This document shows positions 19,490-30,315 of a stretch of 64,000 nt of DNA, one piece after another. How positions within the stretch are numbered: the stretch's first letter is position 1; every line of letters begins with the position of its first letter. The notes below the pieces were generated by a model. It did not search any database. It was not told the origin of the DNA and worked only from the letters and a program-made list of their open reading frames with translations. Source of the DNA: Sedimenticola hydrogenitrophicus (GTDB lineage Bacteria; Pseudomonadota; Gammaproteobacteria; Chromatiales; Chromatiaceae); the NCBI RefSeq assembly GCF_025175675.1, contig NZ_JANIOA010000007.1, positions 62,001 through 126,000 on the forward strand. Direction: 5' to 3'. The position numbers and the translations under genes were made by a program.

Positions 19490-21400
19490 TTAATTTGAAC
19501 GGCGGTTGATTTCATCCCGCATGCGCTGTGAGAAATCCTCGATGCTCATGCTACCGAGGTCTTCACCTGTGCGCGTGCGGACGGCCACCGTCCCCTCTTC
19601 CATCTCGCGGTCGCCCACCACCAACAGGTAGGGAACTTTTGCCAGAGTATGTTCGCGAATTTTAAAGCCGATCTTCTCGTTTCTCAAGTCTATTTGCACC
19701 CTGAACCCCTGATTATCCAGGTTTTCCGCCACTTTTTTCACATATTCGGCCTGGCGGTCGGTGATATCCATGATCACGGCCTGTTTCGGGGCCAGCCAGA
19801 GCGGCAACGCCCCCGCCGATTCCTCGATCAGGATGCCGATGAAACGCTCCAGCGAGCCGAGGATCGCGCGGTGCAGCATCACCGGCACCTGACGGCTGTT
19901 GTCATCGGCGATATAGCTGGCATCCAGCCGGCCCGGCATGGAGAAATCGACCTGCATGGTGCCGCACTGCCAGACCCGGCCCAGACAGTCGCGTAGCGAG
20001 AAATCGATCTTCGGCCCGTAGAAGGCGCCCTCGCCCGGCTGCAACCGCCAATCCAGTTCCTTGGCGTTCAGCGCCTGTTCAAGGGCTTTTTCCGCCTTGT
20101 CCCACACCTCATCACTGCCGACCCGCTTCTCCGGTCGGGTGGAGAGGGCGATCTGGATATCGCTGAAGCCGAAATCGGCATACACCTCGAACAGCAGGTC
20201 GACGAAGGCCGAGACCTCTCCCTGGATCTGGTCCTCGGTACAGAAGATATGGGCGTCATCCTGGACGAAGTTGCGCACCCGCATCAGGCCGTGCAGCGTG
20301 CCGCTGGCCTCGTTGCGATGGCAGGAACCGAATTCGGCCAGTCGCAGCGGCAGGTCGCGATAGCTCTTCAACCCCTGGTTGAACACCTGCACATGGCAGG
20401 GGCAGTTCATCGGCTTGATGGCGAAATCACGCTCTTCCGAGTGAGTGGTGAACATGTCATCCCGGTACTTGTCCCAGTGGCCGGACTTCTCCCACAGGCT
20501 GCGATCGACAATCTGCGGGGTGCGGATCTCCCGGTAGCCGGCGCGCCGGATCTTCTCCCGGATGTACTGCTCCACTTCGCGGTAGATGGTCCAGCCATTG
20601 GGGTGCCAGAACACCATGCCCGGCGCCTCTTCCTGGATATGGAACAGGTCCTGGGCCTTGCCCAGCTTGCGGTGATCGCGCTTCTCCGCCTCTTCCAGCC
20701 GGCGCAGGTAGTCCTTCAGGTCCTTCTTGTCCCGCCAGGCGGTGCCGTAGACCCGTTGCAGCATCTCGTTGTCGGAGTTGCCGCGCCAGTAAGCGCCGGC
20801 CAGCTTCATCAGCTTGAACGCCTTCAGATGCCCGGTGCTCGGCACGTGGGGGCCGCGACAGAGGTCGGTAAACTCTCCCTGGGTATATAAGGAGAGATCT
20901 TCGTTCGCCGGGATCGACTCGATGATCTCCGCCTTGTACAGCTCGCCCAGGTCGCGGAAGAACTTGACCGCCGCGTCCCGCGACACCACGGAACGGGCCA
21001 CCGGCAGGTCAGCCTTGGCCAGCTCCTTCATCTTCTCCTCGATCGCCTTGAGGTCCTCCGGGGTGAAGGGGCGCTCGTAGGAGAAGTCGTAATAGAAGCC
21101 GTCCTCGATGGTCGGCCCGATGGTAACCTGGGCCGTGGGAAACAGCTGCTTGACCGCCTGGGCCAGCAGGTGGGCGGTGGAGTGACGGATCACATCCAGC
21201 CCCTCGGCATCCCGATCGGTAATGATCGCCAGCCGGCTGTCCTGCTCGATCAGAAAGGCGGTGTCCACCAACCGGTCATCGACACGCCCGGCAAGGGCGG
21301 CCTTGGCCAGGCCGGGACCGATGGAGGCGGCAACGTCGTGTACAGAAACCGGATTATCGAAGCTCCGTTGGGAGCCGTCGGGGAGGGTAATGACAGGCAT
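19490..21400 (-). CDS. thrS: Threonyl-tRNA synthetase
   Basis: Charges tRNA-Thr; 636 residues, full length. It begins [14 protein letters not shown] in the TGS domain (about 1-62), followed by the editing domain with the HxxxH pair ([11 protein letters not shown]), the class II catalytic core with [10 protein letters not shown] (zinc cysteine) and [18 protein letters not shown] (motif 3), and the anticodon-binding domain with [21 protein letters not shown]. It is the first gene of the thrS-infC-rpmI-rplT-pheS-pheT-ihfA order, with a terminator after it. Confidence 0.98.
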   Translation of the reverse strand: MPVITLPDGSQRSFDNPVSVHDVAASIGPGLAKAALAGRVDDRLVDTAFLIEQDSRLAIITDRDAEGLDVIRHSTAHLLAQAVKQLFPTAQVTIGPTIEDGFYYDFSYERPFTPEDLKAIEEKMKELAKADLPVARSVVSRDAAVKFFRDLGELYKAEIIESIPANEDLSLYTQGEFTDLCRGPHVPSTGHLKAFKLMKLAGAYWRGNSDNEMLQRVYGTAWRDKKDLKDYLRRLEEAEKRDHRKLGKAQDLFHIQEEAPGMVFWHPNGWTIYREVEQYIREKIRRAGYREIRTPQIVDRSLWEKSGHWDKYRDDMFTTHSEERDFAIKPMNCPCHVQVFNQGLKSYRDLPLRLAEFGSCHRNEASGTLHGLMRVRNFVQDDAHIFCTEDQIQGEVSAFVDLLFEVYADFGFSDIQIALSTRPEKRVGSDEVWDKAEKALEQALNAKELDWRLQPGEGAFYGPKIDFSLRDCLGRVWQCGTMQVDFSMPGRLDASYIADDNSRQVPVMLHRAILGSLERFIGILIEESAGALPLWLAPKQAVIMDITDRQAEYVKKVAENLDNQGFRVQIDLRNEKIGFKIREHTLAKVPYLLVVGDREMEEGTVAVRTRTGEDLGSMSIEDFSQRMRDEINRRSN

Positions 21401-21668
21401 TCTTTCTCTCTCTCAGTGGTGACCCATACGAGAGGCCACATGAATTAAAACAGATCCTAGTTGATCCACCAAATCGACATGCGCAACATGTCGTTGTATA
21501 GGGCGTCAGTGGACGCGCTTTCGCTTACCCACCCTGATGCAGGCCGGCTAACTCCTCACCACATAGTGATGGGTTACGTCGTACCTCCTCCTCCACCCAT
21601 CCTGCATGGGCGGGACAAATCCGCTCCCGCACCTCCCTGTGCTTCGCTGGATAAGTCTGTCCCTAGAC
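21401..21668. other. Intergenic stretch upstream of thrS
   Basis: No gene is supported. It holds a partial P4 palindrome at 21568-21607 (GATGGGTTACGTCGT and CTCCACCCATCCTGC) and the thrS leader. In E. coli ThrS represses its own mRNA through tRNA-like hairpins in this leader; I could not identify such structures with confidence. Confidence 0.5.
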
Positions 21669-21701
21669 AAAAAAGCCTCCGTTTCAGCGGAGGCTTTTTT
21701 G
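21669..21701 (-). terminator. Intrinsic terminator after tRNA-Val
   Basis: AAAAAAGCCTCCG-TTTCAG-CGGAGGCTTTTTT: a perfect stem with T runs on both strands, just downstream of the tRNA-Val gene. Confidence 0.92.
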
Positions 21702-21706
21702 GGTGT

Positions 21707-21783
21707 TGGTAGGCGCGATCGGATTCGAACCAACGACCCCTACCATGTCAAGGTAGTGCTCTAACCAACTGAGCTACGCGCCT
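21707..21783 (-). tRNA. tRNA-Val (anticodon GAC)
   Basis: A 77-base gene with CCA encoded. Acceptor AGGCGCG pairs with CGCGCCT, anticodon arm CTACC-TTGACAT-GGTAG gives GAC, T arm GTTGG-TTCGAAT-CCGAT. Promoter at 21797-21826, terminator at 21669-21701. Confidence 0.97.
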
Positions 21784-21796
21784 GTAAAGAGCGCGA

Positions 21797-21826
21797 ATAA
21801 TACACGCTGTGCGGCGTATAGTGCAA
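21797..21826 (-). promoter_or_regulatory. Sigma-70 promoter of tRNA-Val
   Basis: On the minus strand -35 TTGCAC (21821-21826), 18-base spacer, -10 TATTAT (21797-21802), then a GC-rich discriminator. Confidence 0.75.
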
Positions 21827-21964
21827 GTGCGAAAAACAGGTCCTATGACCTGAAAAGGGGAATATAAGGATTGATTTTGTACCGGTTGCAAGCCTATACA
21901 GTGTACGACAGACTCCTACACTCAACCGGACGGGCTGTAGCGGGATAAAAACAAGGATATCGAT

Positions 21965-23122
21965 GTGACCTTCAAATCCAAACCCCTCATTGCACTGCTG
22001 ATTATAGCGGCCGTCGGCGCCACCCTCATCTGGTACTTCAGCCGCCCCGAAGCGCTTGCCGTCACCACGTCCGCGGCGCAGCTCGGCCTGGTTGAAAAAA
22101 CCGTCGCCAACACCCGCGCCGGCACGGTCAAGGCCTGCCGGCGGGCCAAGCTGTCGCCCGGCACCGGCGGTCAGATCGCCCAACTGGATATTCGCGAAGG
22201 CGATCTGGTGCAGCAGGGTCACCTGCTGTTGCAGCTCTGGAACAAGGACCTAATGGCCCAGATCCGACTGAGTGAATCGGAAGCCCGGGCGGCGGCGGCC
22301 CGCGCCCGGGCGGCCTGTCTGCAGGCGCAGGTGTCGAAACGCGAAGCCGACCGCATGCAGCGCCTGCACCAGAAAGGGGTGGTCTCCGAGGAGGCGATCG
22401 ACAAGTCCCAGACCGATGCCCAGGCACGGCTGGCGGATTGCGAGGCGGCCAACGCCTCCACCCGGGTGGCGTCCGACCGGGTGGAGGTCAACCGCAGCAA
22501 CCTGGAGCGGACCCAACTGTTCGCCCCCTTCGACGGCATCGTGGCGGAGATCAACGGCGAGTTGAACGAATATGTCACCCCTTCGCCACCCGGCATCCCC
22601 ACCCCGCCGGCTGTGGACCTGATTGATAACAGCTGTTTCTTCGTGGAGGCACCGATCGACGAGGTGGACGCGGCGCGGATAGCGGTCGGTCAGCCGGCGC
22701 GGATCACCCTGGACGCCTTCGACAAACGCGGCTTCCCGGGCCAGGTGCGGCGTATCGCACCCTATGTGCTGGATCAGGAGAAACAGGCGCGGACCGTCGA
22801 TGTGGAGGTGGAATTCAGCAATCCCGAGGATATACGCCAACTGCTGGCCGGCTATTCGGCGGATGTGGAGATTATTCTCGAGACCAAACCGAACGCCCTG
22901 CGCATACCCACCGACGCGGTGATCGACGAAAACCGGATCTATCTGTTGCGCCCCGACAGCGGCTTGATCGAGCAGCGAGAAATCGAGACTGGCCTCTCCA
23001 ACTGGGATCACACCGAGGTACTCTCCGGCCTGAGGGAGGGGGACCTGGTGATCACCTCGGTGGATATCGAGGGCCTTGAGGATGGCGCGCCGGCGATCCA
23101 GCAGAAGGACCCACAAAAGTGA
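21965..23122 (+). CDS. Periplasmic adaptor of a MacAB-type efflux system (HlyD family)
   Basis: A membrane-fusion protein of 385 residues. It starts at GTG 21965, seven bases after AAGGA. One N-terminal membrane anchor (about 6-24) is followed by a biotinyl-lipoyl half (GGQIAQLDIREGDLVQQGHLLLQLW), a coiled-coil hairpin (about 100-180, rich in Ala/Arg/Glu), the second lipoyl half (LFAPFDGIVAEINGELNEYV), a beta barrel and a membrane-proximal domain. It bridges the inner-membrane ABC transporter to an outer-membrane channel, which is not in the window. Its stop overlaps the ATPase start by four bases. Substrate unknown; MacA homologues act on macrolides, lipopeptides or peptides. Confidence 0.92.
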   Translation: MTFKSKPLIALLIIAAVGATLIWYFSRPEALAVTTSAAQLGLVEKTVANTRAGTVKACRRAKLSPGTGGQIAQLDIREGDLVQQGHLLLQLWNKDLMAQIRLSESEARAAAARARAACLQAQVSKREADRMQRLHQKGVVSEEAIDKSQTDAQARLADCEAANASTRVASDRVEVNRSNLERTQLFAPFDGIVAEINGELNEYVTPSPPGIPTPPAVDLIDNSCFFVEAPIDEVDAARIAVGQPARITLDAFDKRGFPGQVRRIAPYVLDQEKQARTVDVEVEFSNPEDIRQLLAGYSADVEIILETKPNALRIPTDAVIDENRIYLLRPDSGLIEQREIETGLSNWDHTEVLSGLREGDLVITSVDIEGLEDGAPAIQQKDPQK

Positions 23123-23805
23123 TTCGACTCGAGCGGATCAACCGCAGTTTCGTGGTGGGTGGCGAGACGGTCCACGCCCTGCGCGACATTGACCTGGAGA
23201 TGGCGGCGGGCGATTACCTCTCCATCATGGGACCGTCCGGTTCGGGCAAATCCACCCTGCTGAATATCCTTGGGCTGCTGGATCAGCCAAACAGCGGCCG
23301 CTACTTTCTGCAAGGCACGGAGACCACCGCCCTGAACGAGACCGAACAGGCGGTTGCCCGCCGCGACCATATCGGCTTTGTGTTCCAGTCCTTCCACCTG
23401 ATCCCGCGTCTCACCGCGGCGCAGAATATCGAACTGCCGCTGATGCTGGCCGGGGTCGAACCGACCGAGCGAACGGAGCGGGTCGCCGCGGTGCTGGAAC
23501 AACTGGGACTCGGCGACCGTGCCCGACACCGGCCGGACCAGCTCTCCGGCGGCCAGCGCCAACGCGTCGCCATCGCCCGGGCCACCATCATGCAACCCGC
23601 CCTGCTGCTGGCGGACGAGCCCACCGGCAACCTGGACAAGCACTCCGGCGATGAGGTGGTGCAGACCCTGGAACAGCTGAACAGCCGCGGCATCACCCTG
23701 GTGGTGGTCACCCATGACCCCGAGATCGGTGGCCGGGCGTCACGCAGGATCCGCATGGTGGACGGCGCCATTGATCCTGGGCACCCGCTAACGGGGAGCG
23801 GCTGA
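23119..23805 (+). CDS. ABC transporter ATP-binding protein (MacB/LolD type)
   Basis: A 228-residue ATPase, GTG start overlapping the adaptor stop. Walker A GPSGSGKST at 38-46, Q-loop FVFQSFHLIPRLTAAQN, signature LSGGQRQRVAIARA, Walker B LLLADEPTGNLD and H-loop VVVTHD. This is the LolD/MacB ATPase subfamily that drives mechanotransmission rather than ordinary transport. It overlaps the first permease (TGATG), so the four genes are translationally coupled. Confidence 0.96.
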   Translation: MIRLERINRSFVVGGETVHALRDIDLEMAAGDYLSIMGPSGSGKSTLLNILGLLDQPNSGRYFLQGTETTALNETEQAVARRDHIGFVFQSFHLIPRLTAAQNIELPLMLAGVEPTERTERVAAVLEQLGLGDRARHRPDQLSGGQRQRVAIARATIMQPALLLADEPTGNLDKHSGDEVVQTLEQLNSRGITLVVVTHDPEIGGRASRRIRMVDGAIDPGHPLTGSG

Positions 23806-25010
23806 TGCGGCTGAATGACGCCTTCGGTTTCGGCCTGCGCGCCCTCACCGGAGCCCGCAGCCGTACCTGGCTGATGCTACTGGCGATGGCCATCGGCGTC
23901 GCCTCGGTGGTGGTGTTGACGGCCCTGGGCGAGGGCGCCCGGCGTTTCGTGGCCAACGAATTCTCCAGCCTCGGCTCCCATCTGGTGATCGTCATCCCCG
24001 GCAAGGTCGAGACCACCGGCGACACCCCGCCGCTGGTGGGCGGCACACCACGGGATGTGACGCTGGAAGATGCGCTGGCCCTGGAGCGCAGCAGCGCCAT
24101 CCAGCGGATCGCCCCACTGGTGCTGGGCGCCGCCCCCGTCTCCTACCGACAGCTGGAGCGTGACATCACGGTGATGGGTTCCACGGCCGAACTGATGCCG
24201 ATACGCAATCTGGAACTGGCCCGCGGCAAGTTCCTGCCCGAAACCGACCCGACCCGGGAGAGCGCGGTCACCGTGATAGGAGACAAGTTGAAAAAGGAGC
24301 TGTTCGGCAATCGTCGTGCCATTGGCGAGTGGGTGCGTATCCATGACCGCCGGTTTCGCGTGATCGGCATCCTGAAACCGCTGGGGGAGTCGCTCGGCAT
24401 GGATATCGGTGACATTGCGGTGATTCCGGTGGCCTCGGCCCAGAGCCTGTTCAACACCGAGGGGCTGTTCCGCATCCTGGTGCAGGCGGAGGGCCGCGAG
24501 GCGGTTCCCCGCGCCCGGCAGGCGGTCATCGATATCATCAGGCAACGCCACGACGACGAAGAGGATATCACCGTCATCACCCAGGACGCCCTGCTCTCCA
24601 CCTTCGACGACATCTTCCGCTCGCTCACCTACACCGTAGCCGGCATCGCCTCCATCAGCCTGGCGGTGGCCGGCATCCTGATCATGAACGTGATGTTGGT
24701 GGCAGTCTCCCAGCGTACCGCCGAGATCGGCCTGCTGAAGGCGCTGGGCGGACGTCGGGGAGAGATCCTGTCCCTGTTCCTGATCGAGGCCGGTCTGCTC
24801 TCGGTAGCCGGCTCGACGATCGGGCTGATGGTTGCCTATGGCGGGGTCTGGCTCATGGGGCGGATCTATCCCGATTTTCCGCTGCTCATCCCGCTCTGGT
24901 CCCTGGGGGCGGCGCTCGGCATCTCCCTGGCCACCGGCCTGCTGTTCGGCATCCTGCCCGCCCGGCATGCCGCCCGGCTCGATCCGGTCGTCGCCCTGGC
25001 GGGACGCTGA
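23805..25010 (+). CDS. FtsX/MacB-type ABC permease, first copy
   Basis: An inner-membrane permease of 401 residues with the MacB layout: one N-terminal membrane helix (about 20-42), a large periplasmic domain (about 43-275), then three C-terminal helices. The periplasmic domain contains the family motif VVVLTALGEGARRFV near its start; the C-terminal block has INVMLVAVSQRTAEIGLLKALG-type sequence. It lacks the fused ATPase found in E. coli MacB. The gene after it encodes a second permease of the same fold, so the active unit may be a heterodimer. Confidence 0.93.
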   Translation: MRLNDAFGFGLRALTGARSRTWLMLLAMAIGVASVVVLTALGEGARRFVANEFSSLGSHLVIVIPGKVETTGDTPPLVGGTPRDVTLEDALALERSSAIQRIAPLVLGAAPVSYRQLERDITVMGSTAELMPIRNLELARGKFLPETDPTRESAVTVIGDKLKKELFGNRRAIGEWVRIHDRRFRVIGILKPLGESLGMDIGDIAVIPVASAQSLFNTEGLFRILVQAEGREAVPRARQAVIDIIRQRHDDEEDITVITQDALLSTFDDIFRSLTYTVAGIASISLAVAGILIMNVMLVAVSQRTAEIGLLKALGGRRGEILSLFLIEAGLLSVAGSTIGLMVAYGGVWLMGRIYPDFPLLIPLWSLGAALGISLATGLLFGILPARHAARLDPVVALAGR

Positions 25011-25011
25011 G

Positions 25012-26211
25012 ATGCTGACCCGGGACTTCGTCCGCCTCTCCCTGAGCTCGGTACGTTTCCATCGCACCCGCAGCCTGCTGACCGCACTGGGTATCGCCGT
25101 GGGAATCGCCGCGGTGGTCCTGCTCACCTCGATCGGCGAAGGGATCAACAAGTACGTACTCTCCGAATTCACCCAGTTCGGTACCAATCTGATTGCCATC
25201 AATCCGGGCAAGTCGGCGACCTTCGGCATCTCCGGGGCGCTGATCAACAGCGTCCGCCCACTCAGCCTGGAGGATGCCGAGACCCTCGCCCGCCTGCCCC
25301 ATATCCAGGCGGTGGTGCCGATGGTGCAGGGCAATGCCGCGGTGGAATTCGACCGGCGATCCCGCCGCACCTATGTCTATGGTGTGAGCGATGCCGTACC
25401 CGAAGTGTGGCGGATGAAGCCGGCCCTGGGCCGTTTCCTGCCGGCCGATGATCCACGTTTCGCCCGTGCCTTCGTGGTGCTCGGCAGCAAGATCCGTGAC
25501 GAGCTGTTCAAGCAGGAGAATCCGCTGGGCAAGCGGGTGCGCATCGGCAGCGAGAGCTTCCGGGTGATCGGCGTGATGGAATCGAAGGGCCAGCTGCTCG
25601 GCTTCGACCTGGACGACGCGGTCTATATCCCCACCCACAAGGCGATGGCCCTGTTCGATCAGGAGGGACTGTTGGAGATCGACCTGCTCTATCGCAGCGG
25701 CGTCGACAGCGCGGTGGTCGCCGAACAGGTCAAGCAGCACCTGATCTCCCGCCACGGCAACGAGGATTTCACCATCACGACCCAGGACCAGATGCTGGAG
25801 ACCCTGGGCTCGGTGCTCAACATCCTCACCCTGGCGGTTGGTGCCCTGGGCGGCATCTCGCTGCTGGTGGGCGGGGTCGGCATCCTCACCATCATGACCA
25901 TTTCGGTCAACGAACGCACCGCCGAGGTGGGCCTGTTCCGGGCGCTGGGGGCACTCCGGCAACAGATTCTCTGGCTGTTTCTGGGCGAGGCGGTGGTGTT
26001 GGCCAGTCTGGGCGGCCTGGCCGGCCTGCTGATCGGCGCTGGCGGCGCCTGGCTGCTGCATGTGGCTGTACCGGCGCTGCCGACCCACACCTCCTGGGGC
26101 TACGTGCTGGCGGCCGAGGGGATCGCGGCGGTGATCGGCCTGGCGGCGGGGGTGATGCCGGCCTGGCGGGCCGCCCGTCTCGACCCCATCGAGGCATTGC
26201 GCACCGAATAG
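25012..26211 (+). CDS. FtsX/MacB-type ABC permease, second copy
   Basis: 399 residues from the ATG at 25012, one base after the stop of the first permease; the frame is open further upstream only by overlap with that gene. Layout is the same: N-terminal helix (LLTALGIAVGIAAVVLLTSIGEG), periplasmic domain, then three helices with IMTISVNERTAEVGLFRALG. The two permeases are clearly homologous but well diverged, which suggests distinct roles in one complex rather than a recent duplication. Confidence 0.93.
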   Translation: MLTRDFVRLSLSSVRFHRTRSLLTALGIAVGIAAVVLLTSIGEGINKYVLSEFTQFGTNLIAINPGKSATFGISGALINSVRPLSLEDAETLARLPHIQAVVPMVQGNAAVEFDRRSRRTYVYGVSDAVPEVWRMKPALGRFLPADDPRFARAFVVLGSKIRDELFKQENPLGKRVRIGSESFRVIGVMESKGQLLGFDLDDAVYIPTHKAMALFDQEGLLEIDLLYRSGVDSAVVAEQVKQHLISRHGNEDFTITTQDQMLETLGSVLNILTLAVGALGGISLLVGGVGILTIMTISVNERTAEVGLFRALGALRQQILWLFLGEAVVLASLGGLAGLLIGAGGAWLLHVAVPALPTHTSWGYVLAAEGIAAVIGLAAGVMPAWRAARLDPIEALRTE

Positions 26212-26280
26212 TCGGGTCCGGTTGACTTCCCGGGGGATAGGGGCTAAAAACCGTTTTCTTTCTTTCCCCGGAGTGTTTTC

Positions 26281-27051
26281 GTGCCGCAGAATCCGCGCAT
26301 CTGGTACCCCCTGCCCTTCCTCCTTTGCCAGGTTGCCGGCCTGCTGATCTACACCAGTTGGCTGTTCGAACCGACCCGCGCGCTCTGGGATGCCCTGGAC
26401 AGCCGCCTGTTCTTTCTGCTCAACGGCCTGCTGGCCGAGGGGGATTGGGGACGCCTGTTCTGGGCGGCCGCCAATACCAAGACCGCCGATATGCTCACCG
26501 GACTGGGGATGATCCTGTTCTTCTTCCTGTTCATTTTCAGCGGCCCCAAGGCGTCGCGTATCGAACGCCTGAGTATGTTCGGCGTGATGGCCGGGATGAT
26601 CCTGCTGAGTCAGGATGGCGGCCTGGTGGATCTCTACAAACAGACCATCGCGGTGGAGCGGGCCAGCCCGTCCCTGGTGCTGGAGCCGGTCTACCGGCTG
26701 AGTGAACTGGTCCCCCAGATCAAGGCCAAGGACGCCTCCCACGGCAGCTTTCCGGGTGATCACGGCATCGTCACCCTGCTCTGGGTCGGCTCTATCTGGT
26801 TCTTCGCCGGCTGGCGCTGGGGCGTGGCGACGATCCTGATCGGCACGCTGATCCTGCTGCCGCGCATGGTGGCCGGCGCCCACTGGCTGTCGGACAACCT
26901 GGTCGGCTCCAGCCTGTTGGCGCTGTTGATGGTGGCGTGGATCCTCTGCACCCCGCTCGGTTACTACCTGCAGCGACTCGGGGAACGAATCCTCGGTTTC
27001 CTGTTGCCGGACAGTTGGGGTACCAACCGCTTAGGGCTCGCGCAAGAATAA
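26281..27051 (+). CDS. PAP2-family membrane phosphatase
   Basis: A membrane protein of 256 residues starting at GTG 26281 (CGGAG upstream), with about five or six hydrophobic segments. PAP2 signatures are present: SFPGDHG at 156-162 with His161, and RMVAGAHWLSD at 195-205 with Arg195, His201 and Asp205, the acid phosphatase triad. Such enzymes remove or transfer phosphate on lipids such as undecaprenyl pyrophosphate, phosphatidylglycerophosphate or lipid A. The substrate cannot be told. Its last codons (LGLAQE and TAA) are encoded in the terminal repeat of the P7 element that follows. Confidence 0.88.
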   Translation: MPQNPRIWYPLPFLLCQVAGLLIYTSWLFEPTRALWDALDSRLFFLLNGLLAEGDWGRLFWAAANTKTADMLTGLGMILFFFLFIFSGPKASRIERLSMFGVMAGMILLSQDGGLVDLYKQTIAVERASPSLVLEPVYRLSELVPQIKAKDASHGSFPGDHGIVTLLWVGSIWFFAGWRWGVATILIGTLILLPRMVAGAHWLSDNLVGSSLLALLMVAWILCTPLGYYLQRLGERILGFLLPDSWGTNRLGLAQE

Positions 27052-27286
27052 TTTCGTAGTACCGAGGGCGTCACTGGGCCACGCCGGCAAGGCGCGCTTC
27101 GCAGACAATGGCCGCTCCCGGCCATGGCATCCTCGGCTCCGTAAACGGTACATCCCTGTACCACTCCTCATGGCCTCCGCGGCATAAGTCCATCCATGGA
27201 CAAAGCCGCTACCTTGGCAAAAAGCGGAACGCCGCAGGCGGGATCCAATGGCGACCGAATACCGGAACTTATTTTTGCGCGAACCC

Positions 27287-27290
<4 letters not shown>
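27031..27290. repeat. P7 element with terminal inverted repeats, split by a P5 insertion
   Basis: Ends TTAGGGCTCGCGCAAGAATA and, on the other strand, CTAAGGGTTCGCGCAAAAAT are terminal inverted repeats. The sister copy at 61522-61690 is about 169 bp; this copy is 260 bp because about 94 bp containing P5 interrupt it. The left end carries the stop codon of the PAP2 gene and the right end the stop codon of uvrB. Confidence 0.88.
27120..27204 (+). mobile_element. P5 element inserted in P7, with possible target duplication
   Basis: Contains GGCATCCTCGGCTCCGTAAA and GTACATCCCTGTACCACTCC. It is flanked by GCCGCTCCC (27111-27119) and GCCGCTACC (27205-27213), which look like a 9-base target duplication with one mismatch. 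In the uninterrupted P7 copy at 61522-61690 the corresponding place reads GGCTGTTCCC once. Confidence 0.7.
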
Positions 27291-29293
<2,003 letters not shown>

Positions 29294-29416
29294 ATAAATC
29301 GGAAAATTCCTACGGGGAGTTCGCGATAATCCTATCCTGAACCGTTTCCGGTCACGCTAGATTTCACCCTTGGGGTACAAAGGAATTGTGCCACAACCAG
29401 ACAAAGGAGTGTCATC

Positions 29417-29974
29417 GTGAAATCTCATGTTATTGGGAGCATAACCCATGGCAAGGGGGTAACCCTGCTGGAGCTGTTGACCACCCTGGCCATCGGCGGC
29501 ATTACCCTCTCCCTGGCCGTACCCGCCATGGCCACTTTTACCGGCAACACCGCACGCAGCGGCTCAATCAACACCCTGGTCAGCCATATCCAGCTGGCCC
29601 GCAGCGAGGCGATAACCCGGGCCAGGCGCACCATACTCTGTCCCAGCCTGGACGGTCAGACCTGCTACGACAGCACCACCTGGGATCGGGGCTATATCCT
29701 GGTCGAGGACAGCAACAATAGCAAAATGGTTGACCCCGGTGACCAGTTGCTGCGGGTGTTTCAGAGTCTGGACCAGCGGATTACGATCCACTCCACGGTT
29801 AATCGCAAGCGCATCCTGTTCAACCCGCTGGGCATGTCACCCGGCTACAATCTGACCCTCAGTTTCTGCGATCAACAGCAAATAACCGAACCAAAGGCGG
29901 TGATCGTCTCCAACACCGGCCGTCCACGCCTGTCGAAGACCAAACCCGATGGCTCGCCGATCGACTGCCCGTGA
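29417..29974 (+). CDS. GspH/FimT-family pseudopilin
   Basis: A minor type IV pilin-like protein of 185 residues, starting at GTG 29417 with AAGGAG seven bases upstream. The prepilin signal is HGKG-VTLLELLTTLAIGG: cleavage after Gly14 leaves Val1 and Glu5 of the mature protein, followed by the hydrophobic assembly helix. The C-terminal domain has two cysteine pairs (CPSLDGQTC; FC and a final DCP), consistent with disulfides. FimT-type proteins prime pilus assembly and in some species bind DNA for uptake. It stands alone, divergent from uvrB and away from other pilus genes. Confidence 0.9.
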   Translation: MKSHVIGSITHGKGVTLLELLTTLAIGGITLSLAVPAMATFTGNTARSGSINTLVSHIQLARSEAITRARRTILCPSLDGQTCYDSTTWDRGYILVEDSNNSKMVDPGDQLLRVFQSLDQRITIHSTVNRKRILFNPLGMSPGYNLTLSFCDQQQITEPKAVIVSNTGRPRLSKTKPDGSPIDCP

Positions 29975-30049
29975 GCTCGGAACCTTACGAGGCCAGAACA
30001 GGGGCAATTACGGCCCGCGCTGCGAACGAAAACTTTTTCCTCCGCACCC

Positions 30050-30078
30050 TTGACCACACAGGGATAGCTGATTAGTAT
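30050..30078 (+). promoter_or_regulatory. Sigma-70 promoter of tRNA-Asn
   Basis: -35 TTGACC (30050-30055), 17-base spacer, -10 TAGTAT (30073-30078), GC-rich discriminator before the tRNA. Confidence 0.85.
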
Positions 30079-30094
30079 ACGCGCCTCGACACAT

Positions 30095-30170
30095 TCCTCG
30101 GTAGCTCAGTTGGTAGAGCGGGTGACTGTTAATCACTAGGTCGGCGGTTCGAGCCCGTCCCGAGGAGCCA
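30095..30170 (+). tRNA. tRNA-Asn (anticodon GTT)
   Basis: A 76-base gene with CCA encoded. Acceptor TCCTCGG pairs with CCGAGGA, anticodon arm GTGAC-TGTTAAT-CAC gives GTT, T arm GGCGG-TTCGAGC-CCGTC. It has its own promoter and terminator. Confidence 0.97.
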
Positions 30171-30177
30171 TACAAAG

Positions 30178-30214
30178 AAGGGTTAGCAACCGGTGGTTGC
30201 TAACCCTTTTGCTT
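30178..30214 (+). terminator. Intrinsic terminator after tRNA-Asn
   Basis: GGGTTAGCAACC-GGT-GGTTGCTAACCC forms a long perfect stem followed by TTTTGCTT. Confidence 0.92.
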
Positions 30215-30315
30215 ATCTCCCGTTTGCATATCCACCTTTTACTAATCTGGGTCGCCGGAAATCATAAACCCCACCAGAGCGAATCATGGTGGGGTGGAGT
30301 TGGGTTACTTCTGTT

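Noticed and set aside
24886-26883. A 665-residue minus-strand frame across the second permease and PAP2 genes
   Set aside because: Same reason: Gln/His/Asp-rich shadow with no family features, opposite two well-supported genes.
29294-29416. A LexA box upstream of uvrB
   Set aside because: No CTGT-N8-ACAG or near match was found on either strand.
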